Source: Odobenus rosmarus divergens (lineage: Eukaryota > Chordata > Mammalia > Carnivora > Odobenidae). From it: DNA of 64,000 nt. A model generated the notes under the pieces. The model saw nothing but the letters and a program-made list of their open reading frames with translations, was not told the origin of the DNA and did not search any database. The position numbers and the translations under genes are program-made. Shown piece after piece: positions 10,481-21,680 of this stretch. The stretch covers positions 981,980-1,045,979 of the forward strand of contig NW_004450480.1 of NCBI RefSeq assembly GCF_000321225.1, in the 5' to 3' direction. How positions within the stretch are numbered: position 1 is the stretch's first letter; the number at the start of each line of letters is the position of its first letter.

Positions 10481-11100
10481 CAATGGCTAAAATGTACAAG
10501 ACTGACAATATAAAGTGTTGATAAAGATGCAGAACAACTTCAACTCTCATACTTTGTTGGTAGAAATGTAAATTAGTCAAATGTTTTGGAAAACAGTTTG
10601 AGCCCCCAAAATGAAACATGTGTCCACACAAGGATCTGTTCAAGAAAGTTCACAGCAGGGGCGCCTGGGTGGCTCAGTTGGTTAAGCGACTGCCTTCGGC
10701 TCGGGTCATGATCCTGGAGTCCCGGGATCGAGTCCCATGTCAGGCTCCCTGCTCAGCGGGGAGTCTGTTTCTCCCTCTGACCTTCTTCCCTCTCGTGCTC
10801 TCTCTCATTCTCTCTCTCTCTCAAATAAATAAATAAAATCTTTAAAAAAAAAAAAAAAAGAAAGTTCACAGCAGGCATTATTTGTAATGACCCCAAGCTG
10901 GAAACAACCTAAATGTCCACCAATAGTAATGGGTAAACAATTTTTAGTATATTAATACCATGGAATATTACTTCACAAATAAAAGAAAGGACTTCTGATA
11001 TATACAATAACATGGATGAATGTCAAAAACATTAAACTAGTGGAAGAAGCCAGATATAAAAGAGGATATATGGTTGCATTAAAAGAAATTCTAGAATTTC
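10481..11100 (+). mobile_element. Old L1 3' end of ORF2 and 3' UTR (L1M type), interrupted
   Basis: 'tcatactttgttggtagaaa' (near 10548) is the L1 ORF2 'tggtgggaatgtaaa' region. 'gttcacagcaggcattattt', 'ggaaacaacctaaatgtcca' and 'ccatggaatattacttcac' follow in L1 order, then decayed UTR. A CanSINE at 10660-10857 splits it. Frame is lost throughout. Confidence 0.75.
10660..10857 (+). mobile_element. Young CanSINE inserted in L1M
   Basis: The copy is close to the young consensus: 'ggcgcctgggtggctcagtt', 'gactgccttcggctcgggtc', 'ccctctgaccttcttccctc', then AAATAAATAAATAAAATC and a pure A run of about 15. The 18-bp TSD is exact: 'aagaaagttcacagcagg' at 10642-10659 and 10858-10875. The exact TSD and long A run indicate a recent insertion. 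Confidence 0.97.
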
Positions 11101-12220
11101 CAGAAAATTTGCAACAATTTGCACAGCAATTAGCAATGTTTGACAGCCCTGTCTCAGTACACCCACATCATCACTGAGGCTTACCAGTTTCTAAAATCTA
11201 GTTGATTTATTGGGTAAAAATAGCTTCTCCTTGTTTTAGTTTGCATTTCCTTGTTTCCTAGTAAAATCAAATCTTTTTCATTTTCATGGGTTTTTTTGCT
11301 TTTTGAAAATTATTTTTTCTTCTTGGGAATTATTTATTTTTTTCATATTTCATTCATCCTTTTATTTTTTTTTACTTTTTTATTATGTTAATCGCCATAC
11401 ATTACATCATTAGTTTTTGATGTAGTGTTCCATGATTCATTGTTTGTGTATAACACCCAGTGCTCCATTCAGTACGTGCCCTCTTTAATACCCATCACCA
11501 GGATAACCCATCCCCACACCCCCCTCCCCTCTAGAACCCTCAGTTTGTTTCTCAGAGTTCATAGTCTTCTTGGAAATTATTATTCAACTTTTTTCATTCT
11601 TCTATTACTGCCATGCTGTTTTCCTTAATGACTTATAACAATTCTTTATATATTAAGGTCATAAACACTTTGTAATATTTGTGGCAAGTATTTTTTCTCG
11701 TTTTGTTACCTTTTGAGTTTATTTATGTTTTGAGGAACAGAGCCTTCTTCTGTTACAATAGCCAAATTCATTGCTCTCTTCCTTTGAGATTTATCCCATA
11801 CTTTTATCTCCACAGGTAGAGAAACAAATATGTTTGCCTAAATTTTCTTGCAATTTTTAGAATTTAATCTTTAAATAAAAATTTACATTCATCTGGTTTG
11901 ACCTTGGTATTGGGTGTTAGATATGAACCCTCTTCATCCTTTTTTGTATATATAGACAATTCTGGATCACTTTTCACAATTCATTCTTCTATATCATTTA
12001 TCGTATGTTCTCCATATATTAAGAACTTATGTATAGTAGGGTCCATTATGGACTAGGTAATTATTACACAAAACTATGTATCTATTACTATGTGAGTGCC
12101 ACACAGTTTAGACACTTGTTGCTATATACTTTAATATTTAATATGGCTTATTAATAATACCTACTTACCTTTCAGAAGTTTGTTAGCTTTTATTACCTAT
12201 TTTATTCTCCAAACACTTGT
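11101..12220 (-). repeat. Old LINE-like AT-rich remnant
   Basis: Motifs such as 'acaattctttatatattaag' (near 11639) and 'ctttgtaatatttgtggcaa' follow a familiar LINE-associated text ('ctctttatatattaaggatattaaccctttgtcatatgtg'). The match is diverged and orientation is uncertain. A young L1 tail (11335-11564) sits within it. Confidence 0.4.
11335..11564 (-). mobile_element. Young L1, severely 5'-truncated, antisense
   Basis: Only the 3' UTR is present: 'cattagtttttgatgtagtg' near 11408, 'aacacccagtgctccattca' near 11453, and 'tgccctctttaatacccatc'. The poly-A side is the T-rich left edge. The TSD is 'tcttcttgggaattatt' (11318-11334) and 'tcttcttggaaattatt' (11565-11581). Length is about 230 bp. 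Carnivoran L1 tails of this class read exactly in this order. Confidence 0.93.
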
Positions 12221-12319
12221 TGACTATACTCTGTTTGCCAGGTACTGTGTTAAAAAGTGGGGGTAAGTTTTGAGTTTCCATGTAGAATTGTATGAGTGCT
12301 ATAACAGCAGGAAACCCTT

Positions 12320-12525
12320 AGTTCTTCTTATGGGCCAAGCAGTATTTCAGTGTTTTACACATTTAATCGTCTAATCATATGAGGTAGGTACAGTTCTACT
12401 TTTCTTTATTTATGATAAATAAATTATTTATGATAAAAGTGGGCACAGAAAGTAACTTGCCCAAGGCTGCACAGCTAGTAAGCAGCAGGGCCTATATTCA
12501 AAACTGGGCAGTTCTAGAAATTAGA
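12320..12525 (-). mobile_element. MIR, antisense
   Basis: Antisense MIR text: 'ttatgggccaagcagtattt', 'tcatatgaggtaggtacag', 'aacttgcccaaggctgcaca', 'gctagtaagcagcagggcct'. A local duplication of 'ttatttatgataaa' lies at about 12406-12436. Confidence 0.7.
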
Positions 12526-12544
12526 ACCTCTTACATTAAAGATG

Positions 12545-13325
12545 GGAATGTAAAATGGTGCAGCTACTGTGAAAAACAGTTCAATGGTTCTTCAAAAAGT
12601 TAAATGTAAAATTAGCATGTGACCCAGGGGCGCCTGGGTGGTTCAGTCGGTTAAGCATCCGATTCTTGATCTCAGCTCAGATCTTGATCTCAGGGTCGTG
12701 AGTTCAAGCCCCACATTGGGCTCTACACCGGGGCTTAAAAAAAAAAAGAAAAGAATTACCATGAGATGCAGAAATCACCCTCCTAGGTGGATACCGAGGA
12801 GGTATCCGAAAAGTATTGAAAATAAGTTTTCAAACAAATGCTTGTACATGAGTGTTCATAGTGGCCCTCATCCCAATAGCCAAAAGGTAGATATAACCCA
12901 AATGTCTATCAAATGATACATGCATATACACAGTACAGTATACCCATACAAGGGAATATTCTTTAGTCACAAAAATGAACTACTAACATGCTACAACATG
13001 GAGAAATCTGGAAAACGTGTCAAGAGAAAGAAGTGAGACACAATAGCCAGCCATATATTGGTCTAGTTCCATCTATATGAAATATCCAGGATAAATAAAT
13101 CGAAAACAGTTAGTGGTTTATAGGAGCTGGAGGAGGGAGAAGGGAATGGGAGATTGCTTAATGGGTACAGGGTTTCCTTTTAGGGTGTTGAAAATGTTTT
13201 GGAACTGGATAGAGGTCATGGTTGCCTAACTCTGGGAATGTGCTAATTCCCCTGAATTGTACGTTTTAAAAGGGTTAATTTTGTATCCTTTCAATTTTAC
13301 CTCAATAAAAGGGGAGGGCAGTTTG
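12545..13325 (+). mobile_element. Old L1 ORF2 3' end and 3' UTR, interrupted
   Basis: 'gggaatgtaaaatggtgcag' starts it, then 'catagtggccctcatcccaa', 'atgctacaacatggagaaat', and finally the L1 3' terminus 'ttttacctcaataaaa' near 13295. It reads as an L1ME/L1MC-age copy. A CanSINE at 12627-12750 interrupts the ORF2 part. Confidence 0.75.
12627..12750 (+). mobile_element. Short CanSINE lacking the CT-rich middle
   Basis: 'ggggcgcctgggtggttcag' followed by 'agttcaagccccacattggg' and then a direct A-rich tail. The CT-rich segment is absent, as at 3101-3219. Flanks 'aaaattagcatgtgacccag' and 'agaattaccatgagatgcag' look like a worn TSD built from L1 sequence. Confidence 0.88.
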
Positions 13326-15178
13326 TTTTTCAAGTTCTTGTTCTTGACCACCCACTGCCACGTAGAATGTAGAGTAGCAACCCTAAGCTTATCTGATCCT
13401 GAGGGTCAGAGGCAGCTTTACATGGGAGCTGATGCTGGACCGTGGTATGGAAGAATGAGTGGGGGTTCACCAGACAGACTGTGTGTGCGTATGTGGGGGA
13501 GGGAAGAAGGGGAAGGCAGAAGCATCCTAGTAGAGACTTTGTGAAAATGTATAGGCAGAGGAAGTGAAGACAATTTGGTGACAAAATAAAAGGCTTTAGT
13601 GGGAAAGAAGAAAATGTCAGAGAGGAGGCTGACAGATGATATTAATTCAACACCAATTTACCAAGTGCGCATTTTCAAAGGTCAAAGATTGGACATTTCA
13701 AGAGCTACCTATGGGTAGCAATATAAACTCCTGTTGCTTTAGGGGACCTATTATTACAGTGGTGTCCAAACGTATTTAGCTGCCGAAGCCCCGTAGATAA
13801 TGATGTGTTGCTTAGGCACACTTGTAGTGTTTGAGCCAATTCTCAACAGACTCAAATACATTTTCTACAAAGGTATTTACTTACCATCCATGGTTCTATA
13901 CATACACCAACTTAATTTTTACTTACAATGTAGCAGACATTGTCAGTGCCCTTCACACATGCCTTTGGCACAGACCATTTCCAGACCAGTTGGCCGGACT
14001 TCCAAATGCCATCCCTGAGTCTCCCTGCCTGTGGTCTTCCTTTGCCACAAGAGGGTATGCTTTCCATTTTCCCTGCAGGCCCGAAATGCTAGGAATTATA
14101 CCCCTTGGAAGCAGGCTTCAACAAATGGCCATTGGGAGTTGTTGGATACATACCCCAATAGCCCCTCCTCTTCAATAAGTCTGAGGGGCCTTTTCAACAC
14201 AGTCTTTCAGAGTCCCAGGGAGAATTCAGTTCCAGATGCTTACTCTGGCAGTTTGCTTGATAACACACCCTTGGATCACTTCCTTCTGTCCATTGTCTTA
14301 TTTCTCAGCTCCCCTACTTTCCTTCCTTAGGCAAATTTTCACTGAAGGTCTTAGCATCCGGCTGTATTTGTGCAAGGAAAGAAAGAAATTTTCATGCAGT
14401 TTTCCTCCTAGGCATGACTGGCTCCATGTAACTTCAAGGACGTCTGCTCCAGATGGTTACTGTGCCATTATTTAACAAGTAACAAGAATCAGAGACTGCA
14501 ATCGGGTTGGCTCCATGCTCACCACTCCCAGCATTCACGGGCACGTGAGATTCTGGCCCCACAGCCCTCTCAGCAACACGGTAGGACTGAGAAAGGCCTC
14601 CAGGTGAGCTGTCTTTGAAACCTCTCCGAGTCCAGATGGGTGCTGATGTGAATGTAATCTTTCCCTAAATTCAGTATTTGAACGTGGATGTATTTTTGTG
14701 CATAGGGAAGTGAAGGCTTTCCATGAGATGCTCAGGTTTTGCCCTGTAAGCACCAAGGTACATTGCAGAGAAACTAGTCCCTTCACCTATAAGAAGACTG
14801 AAATTACTTTTATGGAAGAAGGAGGTTTATGAGCATTAGAACATCCCCCAAAACTGCTCTCTGAACCAATCACTGCAGTTTGGTTCTGAAAGAATACTTT
14901 AGAATGGGAGGAAATGGTTGGATATATATTAAGTTTAAAAGCTGTCATCTTTTTTCATTTCCAACCCATAGAAAAACTGGAAAAATACACATTTTTCTCT
15001 TGCAATCTCTGTATATGGTAACATTTCAGGTTGTTTTCATGTTCTTCCTTTTTTTTTTTTTTGGTATTCTTAAATATATGTAGATTTGTAAAAAAAATAT
15101 TGTGAATTAAATTCAGCAATTTTTTCTTTAACACTGACTTTGACTCCATGAAAAATTAGAAGGGTAGTCACCGGTGTG
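13326..15178. other. Unassigned noncoding stretch
   Basis: No named repeat. A hAT-like end may be present near 13755-13795 ('cagtggtgtccaaacg'). The frames of 95-115 codons at 13257-14330 overlap each other on different frames without one being favoured. T-runs at 15047-15061 are simple sequence. Confidence 0.4.
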
Positions 15179-15179
15179 G

Positions 15180-15640
15180 TCTATTTTATCTCTGCCTTCA
15201 AAGGTGAGCACATATTCAAGTCTGGGCCAGTCAGAGAACCACATCCTCCAAACCTCAGTAATTCATCCAGAGGTAGGCATGTGAGCCTTGGAAAGCACTA
15301 ATAAAAGTCCTTCAATGTGACTTGACAAATGAAAACTGAGAGAAAGCATGTCTCTCTCTTTTGAATTATAAATGGTATGGATATAAATTTGGCTGCCGAA
15401 AGTTTTCTTCCCTTACTTGTAGAGGAATATTTCTAAAAATGAAGCCAAAATGCCACGAGAAGAGAAATGAGACCTGACCAGTGGTGGTGTCTGGCACTAT
15501 CGTTTGATCTCCTGGATCCACCTGTTCCTGAGGCCAAACCCATCACTGGACTTATATACGCCAATGAACTAACTTGTGTTTTCAGTTAGTTTCAGCTAGA
15601 TTCTCTCATTGGTAACTGAAACCATTTTTACTAAAAAACA
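15180..15640 (+). repeat. Ancient interspersed repeat, family not assigned
   Basis: The motifs 'gtctgggccagtcagagaac', 'gcatgtgagccttggaaag', 'gatctcctggatccacctgt' and 'cctgaggccaaacccatcac' follow a common mammalian repeat that ends in 'tgagccaataaattctctttt...cttgcaacc'. The copy at 23200-23775 appears to be the same family. Confidence 0.45.
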
Positions 15641-15853
15641 AAGACAGAAAGACTGTATGTTATGGCCAAACTAGGGGAACTCTTAGGTTACCTCTAAATA
15701 TATGGTCATTTTAACCAAGGCTTGATTTTCATGTGAGTGCACAAAAGCAATGCCTTATCACCAAATCCTGAATCCAATACAACAAATCAGTTACTATCAA
15801 TTTGCTCTAGTTACTAAGTGCTGGGATACACACAGATGAATATGAAGGTTTCT

Positions 15854-16057
15854 TTTTTTTTTTTTTTTAAAGATTTTATTTATTTATTTGACAGAGAGAC
15901 ACACACAGAGAGAGGGAACACAAGCAGGGGGAGTGGGAGAGGGAGAAGCAGGCTTCCCGCCGAGCAGGGAGCCCAATGTGGGGCTCAATCCCGGGACCCT
16001 GGGACCATGACCTGAGCCGAAGGCAGACGCTTAATGACTGAGCCACCCAGGCGCCCC
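15854..16057 (-). mobile_element. CanSINE, antisense
   Basis: Head 'actgagccacccaggcgccc' at the right, body 'gaccatgacctgagccgaag', long T run at the left. The 16-bp TSD is exact: 'gaatatgaaggtttct' at 15838-15853 and 16058-16073. It is full length and close to consensus, so relatively young. Confidence 0.97.
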
Positions 16058-16073
16058 GAATATGAAGGTTTCT

Positions 16074-16274
16074 ATCTTGGTGGGACTTATAATTAAGTAG
16101 AATGGTAAGACAAGAAGGATGAGGAGAGAGACTGAGAGACAGAAACAAAGACAGAGAAGGTACTCTACAGGAGTGGAAGCCAGGGGATTTACATTGCTAA
16201 TTCTACCTTTGGAACCAATTTGGATAAGCACATTTTTTTTGCCTGTCTCTTTTTCTGCCTCTAAAATAGGAGTT
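16074..16274. other. Unassigned flank
   Basis: Short purine-rich stretch between a CanSINE and the left end of the hAT relic. No feature recognised. Confidence 0.4.
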
Positions 16275-16793
16275 TAGTAATTCTCCAAGTATAGTCGAGG
16301 GGGTCAAAACTATTTTCACAGTAATTTTAAAACACATTTGTCTTTTACAGTCATTCCCTCACAAATAGTTCTCCAAACTACAGGATGAGTAATGACATCA
16401 TCACTGTAACAGGTAACGGAATATAGGCTTGAATATTCTTGTGCTGTCTCTATTCTTCAGGTAGTAGGTTGAAAGGTATAAGTACGTATCTTTTCAGAGA
16501 TGAACTCAGATTGTTTTCAATACTCCTACTATGCTCTCACTATCATAACCTCACTGACATCTAACAAATTTTGAAATCCCTGAATTTTCCTTGTATACAC
16601 AAAAAGACACAAGTAAAAGGGAGTTTACTGAAAGGCTGGTGGGAAACCTAGAAGTCCCTAGATTATACTTGTTGTCCTATTTTGCAAGAATGTTATAAAT
16701 TTTTTCAAGAACTCAATTTAAATTTTTATCAGAATTATTTCAGAATTTATATTTTATTCTAAAATGAAAAAAATTTATTTTCTTTATCGAAAG

Positions 16794-18783
16794 ATGGATT
16801 GTTGGCTTACAAAAGGGAGATTAAAAGGCTTGCTTTCTGAACCCACAACCACACCAGGTACGTCTGAAGATGTTGGAAAAAACAAAACTGATACCTCAGA
16901 GAATTCTGTCTCGTGGAAGGAAAGAATATATTGCAAAACAGAAAACAGGCAAAGGTGTAAATAACAAAAATACAACATGAGCTATCTTTATAGATGTTAA
17001 CAATGACCTCACTGTGCCTTGTACAACAGAAGATTTTCGGATATTGTTATGTGCAAAATTTGGGTGCCAATTGAGACATCACTCTGAGGCCAATCGTTAA
17101 AAGTTTAAAGGAAAAGGAATTGAATATTTTAACCATAGATGTGATAAACTCTTTAAAAGTCAAAAGTTGTTCGATACAGATTTTCAACCTAGAAACAAAG
17201 CAGCTACTGAAGCATCTCCCAGGGTAAGCATTTCATTGGTTTGAGAAGCACATACAACACCTGATAAATAAGTCCTGTACGGTTGACAGTGCCCAATCCC
17301 CGCCGCATGAAAAGTCCATAAAAACAACAGCCACAGGGCCACTTTCCAGGGATACAGTAACTCAATGATTTAAAAATTTAGCTGCAAACATAAAGATTGC
17401 ATTAATATCTCATTTTCAAAAGTGTACTTATATTTTGCAAACAGGTGAATCTGAAGAAGAGCTGGGCTTGCCAGTTTGCTTGCAGCCCTCCATCAGCATT
17501 GACTCATCATCGCATAGTATCTTTCTGTGAATGCTCAGCAGACAGATACAAAAGAGGCTGAAATATTCAAATTTTGAATAATGCTTTGAACATGACTGAG
17601 TCCTGGAACAACGGTTTTGACCCTTTCATGTCTAGTGCAAAAACAATGATGGGCCAGACTGCTAGGCTGTAGCATAGATCCAAGCAAATGGTACCAAATT
17701 TCCTGCAGTCGTTATATTTTTCCACTGGTAGGCACTCCGAGGAACAAATAATAATCTAAAAGTAAAAATAAATGCCAGTTTCATTAAGAATGCTCTAGAT
17801 GAATCAAATTTTTAATTTTACCAAAGGCTAACCCTCAGTATTCTGTGTGACAAAATGCAAAGTACACAGGAAGCATTTTTGCTAAATTTTGAAGTACAAT
17901 GACTGTCAAGGAAAAGCGCTTGTGGGCAACTGCTTGAGTTAAGAGCTCAACTAACTGCTTTCTTTCACAGAGCAGGATCTCAGTTTGAAAGACTACTGAC
18001 AGACAAACTACGGTTATTCAGACTTGGATATTTGGCTGACAGTTTCTTCAAAATGAACAAAGTGAGATTGCCACTTTGAGGAAAACAACTGACAATATGT
18101 GTTGCCAATTGTAAAATTTGAAGTTGCAAGTGCAAATGGGAATTTTGGAAAATTTTATAAGCACCACTGTGAGCTTGACATCATGTGTTTTTCTAATGAG
18201 ACTGGTAGCAATATTTATGTGTGTGATTTTTGATATCTTAATGAGATGTGCAACATTTGGAAGATCTGCATAATTCAGTGAACTAGGATTTTCCAAATGC
18301 TTGATCCATGATGTTATGGAATCACCCGTGGTTCAAGGATCTGTTCAAAGTTCAAGTTAAACCCATACTTTTGGGGCGCCTAGGTGGCTCAGTTGGTTAA
18401 GCGACTGCCTTCGGCTCAGGTCATGATCCTGGGGTCCCAGGATCGAGTCCCGCATTGGGGTCCCGGGATCGAGTCCCTCATTGGGCTCCCTGCTCAGCGG
18501 GGAGTCTGCTTCTCCCTCTGACCCTCTTCCCTCTCGTGCTCTCTATCTCTCATTCTCTCTCTCTCAAATAAATAAATAAATCTTTAAAAAAAACCCATAC
18601 TTTTAATGAAACAGAATATAAACAGTTTATTGATTAGGTTCCAGATTCCACACTGAATCTAATCTTTAAGAAACTACCTCTTGTCTTCCCATGGTGAGAG
18701 CAGAGAGATTGCAAGCTCAGTAGCCCAAGACCATTTCAAACTTTTTCTTGCATCTTGCCTGCTAAAATCCCATTAGAAAAACT
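16794..18783 (+). pseudogene. Broken hAT transposase (ZBED5/FAM200-like)
   Basis: In order: an N-terminus starting MDCWLTKGR at 16794, then a damaged BED-type zinc-finger zone around 16990-17110. 'EYFNHRCDKLFKSQK' (17122-17166) follows, running on to 'RNKAATEASPRVS', the ZBED5/FAM200 signature linker. A remnant of the 'TDGA..M.G' catalytic-core text lies near 17640, and 'LSRK...LLELRAQLTAFF' near 17905-17970. 'LRLFRLGYLAD' (about 18008-18040) is next, and 'STLNLIFKKLPL' (about 18648-18683) comes after the inserted SINE. Stops (first at 16962) and frameshifts occur in nearly every segment, so it is not translated as one protein. Known relatives are hAT transposases and the domesticated ZBED5, FAM200 and GTF2IRD2 tails. 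Confidence 0.75.
18373..18590 (+). mobile_element. CanSINE with internal duplication, inserted in hAT relic
   Basis: Head 'ggggcgcctaggtggctcag', young middle 'ccctctgaccctcttccctc', tail AAATAAATAAATAAATC. The 14-bp TSD 'aaacccatactttt' is exact (18359-18372 and 18591-18604). The B-box region is tandemly duplicated with a 26-bp period at 18431-18456 and 18457-18482, two mismatches, making this copy longer than usual. Confidence 0.96.
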
Positions 18784-18988
18784 GAGCCTGGGTGGCTCAG
18801 TTGTTAAGCGTCTGTCTTCAGCTCAGGTCATGATCCCAGGGTCCTGGGATCGGGGCCCCCATCGGGCTCCCTGCTCAGTGGGAAGCCTGCTTCTCCCTCT
18901 CCCACTCCCCCTGCTTGTGTTCCCTCTCTCACTGTGTCTCTCTCTGTCAAATGAATAAATAAAATCTTAAAAAACAAACAAACAAACA
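18784..18988 (+). mobile_element. CanSINE, 5'-shortened
   Basis: It starts at 'gagcctgggtggctcag' and lacks the first GGCGC bases of the family head. It continues with 'tcatgatcccagggtcctgg', a CT-rich middle and an 'aacaaacaaacaaac' tail. No clear TSD was found. It marks the point where the hAT transposase text ends, so the insertion or a linked deletion removed the right end of that element. Confidence 0.92.
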
Positions 18989-19134
18989 ACTAATCACACA
19001 GGAGAGCCCAGAGTCCAAGTGGAGGAAGGAGGGAGGAGAACAAAGTTACACAACCAACAGTGTGGCTACAGGGTGGGGTGGTACATTGAGGTCAGTTTTG
19101 CAATCAGCTGAGCTATAAGGATCATGGAGCCTGA

Positions 19135-19205
19135 CACTCAGTGCAAAGTGGTTTGCATAAATTAGATCAAATCCTCACAATAACCCTATAATGTGGGTAT
19201 TTGTG
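19135..19205 (-). mobile_element. MIR fragment, antisense
   Basis: 'aaatcctcacaataacccta' followed by 'taatgtgggtatt' matches the antisense MIR core 'aatcctcacaacaaccctatgaggtaggta'. Confidence 0.55.
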
Positions 19206-19279
19206 TAAATAAGAATCCTGGATTGCAATGGGATCTTCACACAAACTAGATCAAACAAAAGTGTATTTATTCAGTCATG

Positions 19280-19650
19280 TACCTGAGAAGCGAAACTGTT
19301 AGGGTTATCTAACATGTCTGAGTGGCTGGATGGGTCTACAAGACCACCGGAGGTCTTTGATGTTCTGTCTACAGCGCTCAGTTTGGGTTTCCTCGGTATG
19401 TTGAATCCATTCTGCAGATGACATTTTCTCTGAAGCCGAAAGAGTTGTCTCATGGCAGCTCCGGTCTACAAGATCCTCTGAGTTTGCAAACCTGGAGGAA
19501 GACAGGGAGGGTATCTCTCCCAATCGATTTATTCCCAATGTCCCTGGGAAGCTCTCACTGGCCTGGCATAGATGGCTCATGCGTGAAAGGAGTCCCGAAG
19601 CCAAGAGGGTTTGCGAACAGCTGAACAAGGTCATTGCTAAGGCCCCTTCA
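19280..19650. repeat. Ancient interspersed repeat, family not assigned
   Basis: 'cagtttgggtttcctcggta', 'tccctgggaagctctcactg' and 'gcctggcatagatggctcat' follow the text of a dispersed repeat with 'gactctcattggcctggctt'. It may be related to the remnant at 8035-8575. Three overlapping frames of 60-109 codons here are not genes. Confidence 0.38.
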
Positions 19651-21460
19651 GTTCTAAAATTCTAAAATTATTCTGGTATTATTTGCTGTCTCCTGGTTGC
19701 ATCGTAGTAGACTGAACATTTAGAAATACTAGGATCTGATCATTACAGTGTATTTATTGCATCTGACGATATGCCCCACTCACAATGAGCTGGGACAAGT
19801 ACACATTAAGTACCACTTGGAAGCTGGTGCAGGAGGACGCTGGATGGACCAAGCAGACCCCACAGTTCTAACCTTGTCCCCTTCCTCAAATGAAACAGCA
19901 AAACTAGGTTTGTCTTGTAAGAGAACTGTGTTGCCAGTAGAATCACATCTCGGGTAGGAAATCTAAATTCACCTATTGATTTTATTATGTACACTTAGAT
20001 AATCTCTCATTTTTCTAATGCAAAAGGAAATCCCAGCTTAAAGGAGGATCAGTTGGTTAATCCATTATGCCAGATCCAGCCAACTGGTGGGAGCTGTCAG
20101 GATGGTCAGACTGTGAAGGGTCTTGAGGCCAAGGAGAAGTTGGCATTGACCGAAATGTCTGCCATGGATACAGAAGAGAGGAATGGTGGATATGTGCCTT
20201 TCCTAACTCAGCTTGGCTTTGCCTTCAGGATCTAACTAAAACACCAGCAATGTTTACATAAGCACTACACAACTAGGATTTAATAATTTAAGCAGAAGTA
20301 AGCAGTACCTACTGAACTAATTTTATAAACTTAAACCAAATAGTCACAAATGTCTCATTCCTTTGTTCATTCTGTAAACATTGATTAAAAGCCTACCTTA
20401 GTCATGCACTGTCCCAGGTCCTAGCGAAAACGAGAGGTCTCAAATTTGCTCCAGGTCCCCAGACACCATACAGCCTAAGCTCAAAAAGCCTAAAATTCTG
20501 TTTTCTATAAGAAGACTAGCCCTGGCTCTAGGTAAGTTTTGAAGGGCATGTTTTAGGTTATTACTGCTAAACAACAAAGCTGACCCAATAGAATTAATAT
20601 TATGGAATGATCTCATCCAAAGGCAACCTTTTAACATCCACAATAGTTTTTTATTCTTAGACTCTACATACTTTTGGCAGAGGCTCTGAAGGAAATTATA
20701 TGCACACATTCAATTACCTTTATAGGTACAAATTATCCACCGCTGCCCTTCTCTAATGAGAATAGGACCTACAACTTTTACTTGCCTGAAATGAGACCCA
20801 TTATATCCTAGAGCAGACATGTAGCCGGATGGGTTAACATTAGCTCCTAAGTGCTGATGGCTTTTATTCTTCTGTTTTGACACGTCTCATGGCTGCATGT
20901 TACAAACAGAAGGAATGACCGTGGTAGTCTTCACAGGCTCGTGTAGTATGTGGTGGGTGATTTCTGCACTGTCATTAATATTTTGGATCCTCACTCACTG
21001 GTTTGGCAAAGAACAAAGTAGTAGTCCATGTTTGACAGTGGCAATCCTGACTGGCCAAGCTAATTACATTGAAAAGGAACACTTGTTCTCCAAAGATCCT
21101 GCTGGGGACACAGCTCACGATGAAGTTCTCCAAAGATCCTGCTGGGGACACAGCTCATGATGAAGTTTTTACCTGCCCGGTCATGGTTGTTCCATGGCAT
21201 GTGCAATCTCACTTTTGCAGGGGTCTTGAAGAAAGCCATGGAAAATAGTGAACACACACAATAAAATGCTTCCAGAATGTTCTCAATAGAGTCAGCTGTG
21301 TTTGTCTGCAGACTAATGTTTAGTAACCACAGGGACAGGAAGATAAATAAGCAGTCGGAAAGATGACAATCCATTACAAGAACAAATCACCTGACTCTTG
21401 AACTGTATTTTCTGTTAAAATTTCCCTCATGGTCTTTACGTGTGGGAAGCCGTGTGCCTC
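19651..21460. other. Unassigned stretch with an L2 scrap
   Basis: Mostly unique-looking sequence. 'gtaaacattgattaaaagcc' to 'gcactgtcccaggtcctagc' (about 20375-20425) resembles the antisense L2 3' end. A 40-bp tandem duplication at 21085-21164 is listed separately. Confidence 0.4.
21085..21164. repeat. 40-bp tandem duplication
   Basis: Two adjacent 40-bp copies start 'gttctccaaagatcctgctg' at 21085 and 21125 and differ at one position ('cacga' against 'catga'). With 39 of 40 bases shared, the duplication is recent compared with surrounding old repeats, or has been homogenised. Confidence 0.95.
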
Positions 21461-21464
21461 AAAG

Positions 21465-21680
21465 AAAGATCATGGAATTTCAGTCAAGCAGCCGTGGATG
21501 CAAATTCTACCCCTATTTACTAGCTGTGCGCTCTTAGGAGTTTTACCCTGTGTATGTGTAATTTCTCCTCTGTACAACTCGGTTATGATGCTTACCTCAC
21601 AGGGTTGTTGTAGAGGCTGAATAAATAGTGGATGTAAGGTGATGGGCACCAAGCTGCTGCTCAATAGATGTTTTTCTCCT
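21465..21680 (+). mobile_element. MIR
   Basis: Sense MIR text: 'tttactagctgtgcgctctt', 'atgatgcttacctcacaggg', 'ttgttgtagaggctgaataa', ending in 'ctgctcaatagatgtttt'. Confidence 0.75.

Larger units (their letters stand above)
16275..18783 (+). mobile_element. Autonomous-type hAT DNA transposon relic (Charlie-like)
   Basis: The left edge 'tagtaattctccaagtatag' (16275-16294) is a worn CAGTGGTTCTCAAAGTGTAG hAT terminus, followed by 'gggggtcaaaactattttca', typical of the 5' noncoding part of these elements. A decayed transposase reading frame starts about 520 bp in (separate entry). The right terminus is not seen: the transposase text stops where the CanSINE at 18784 begins. A second CanSINE sits inside at 18373-18590. 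I infer the hAT-Charlie/Buster group. A retrocopy of a domesticated ZBED gene is the alternative, but the terminus-like left end argues for the transposon. Confidence 0.65.
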
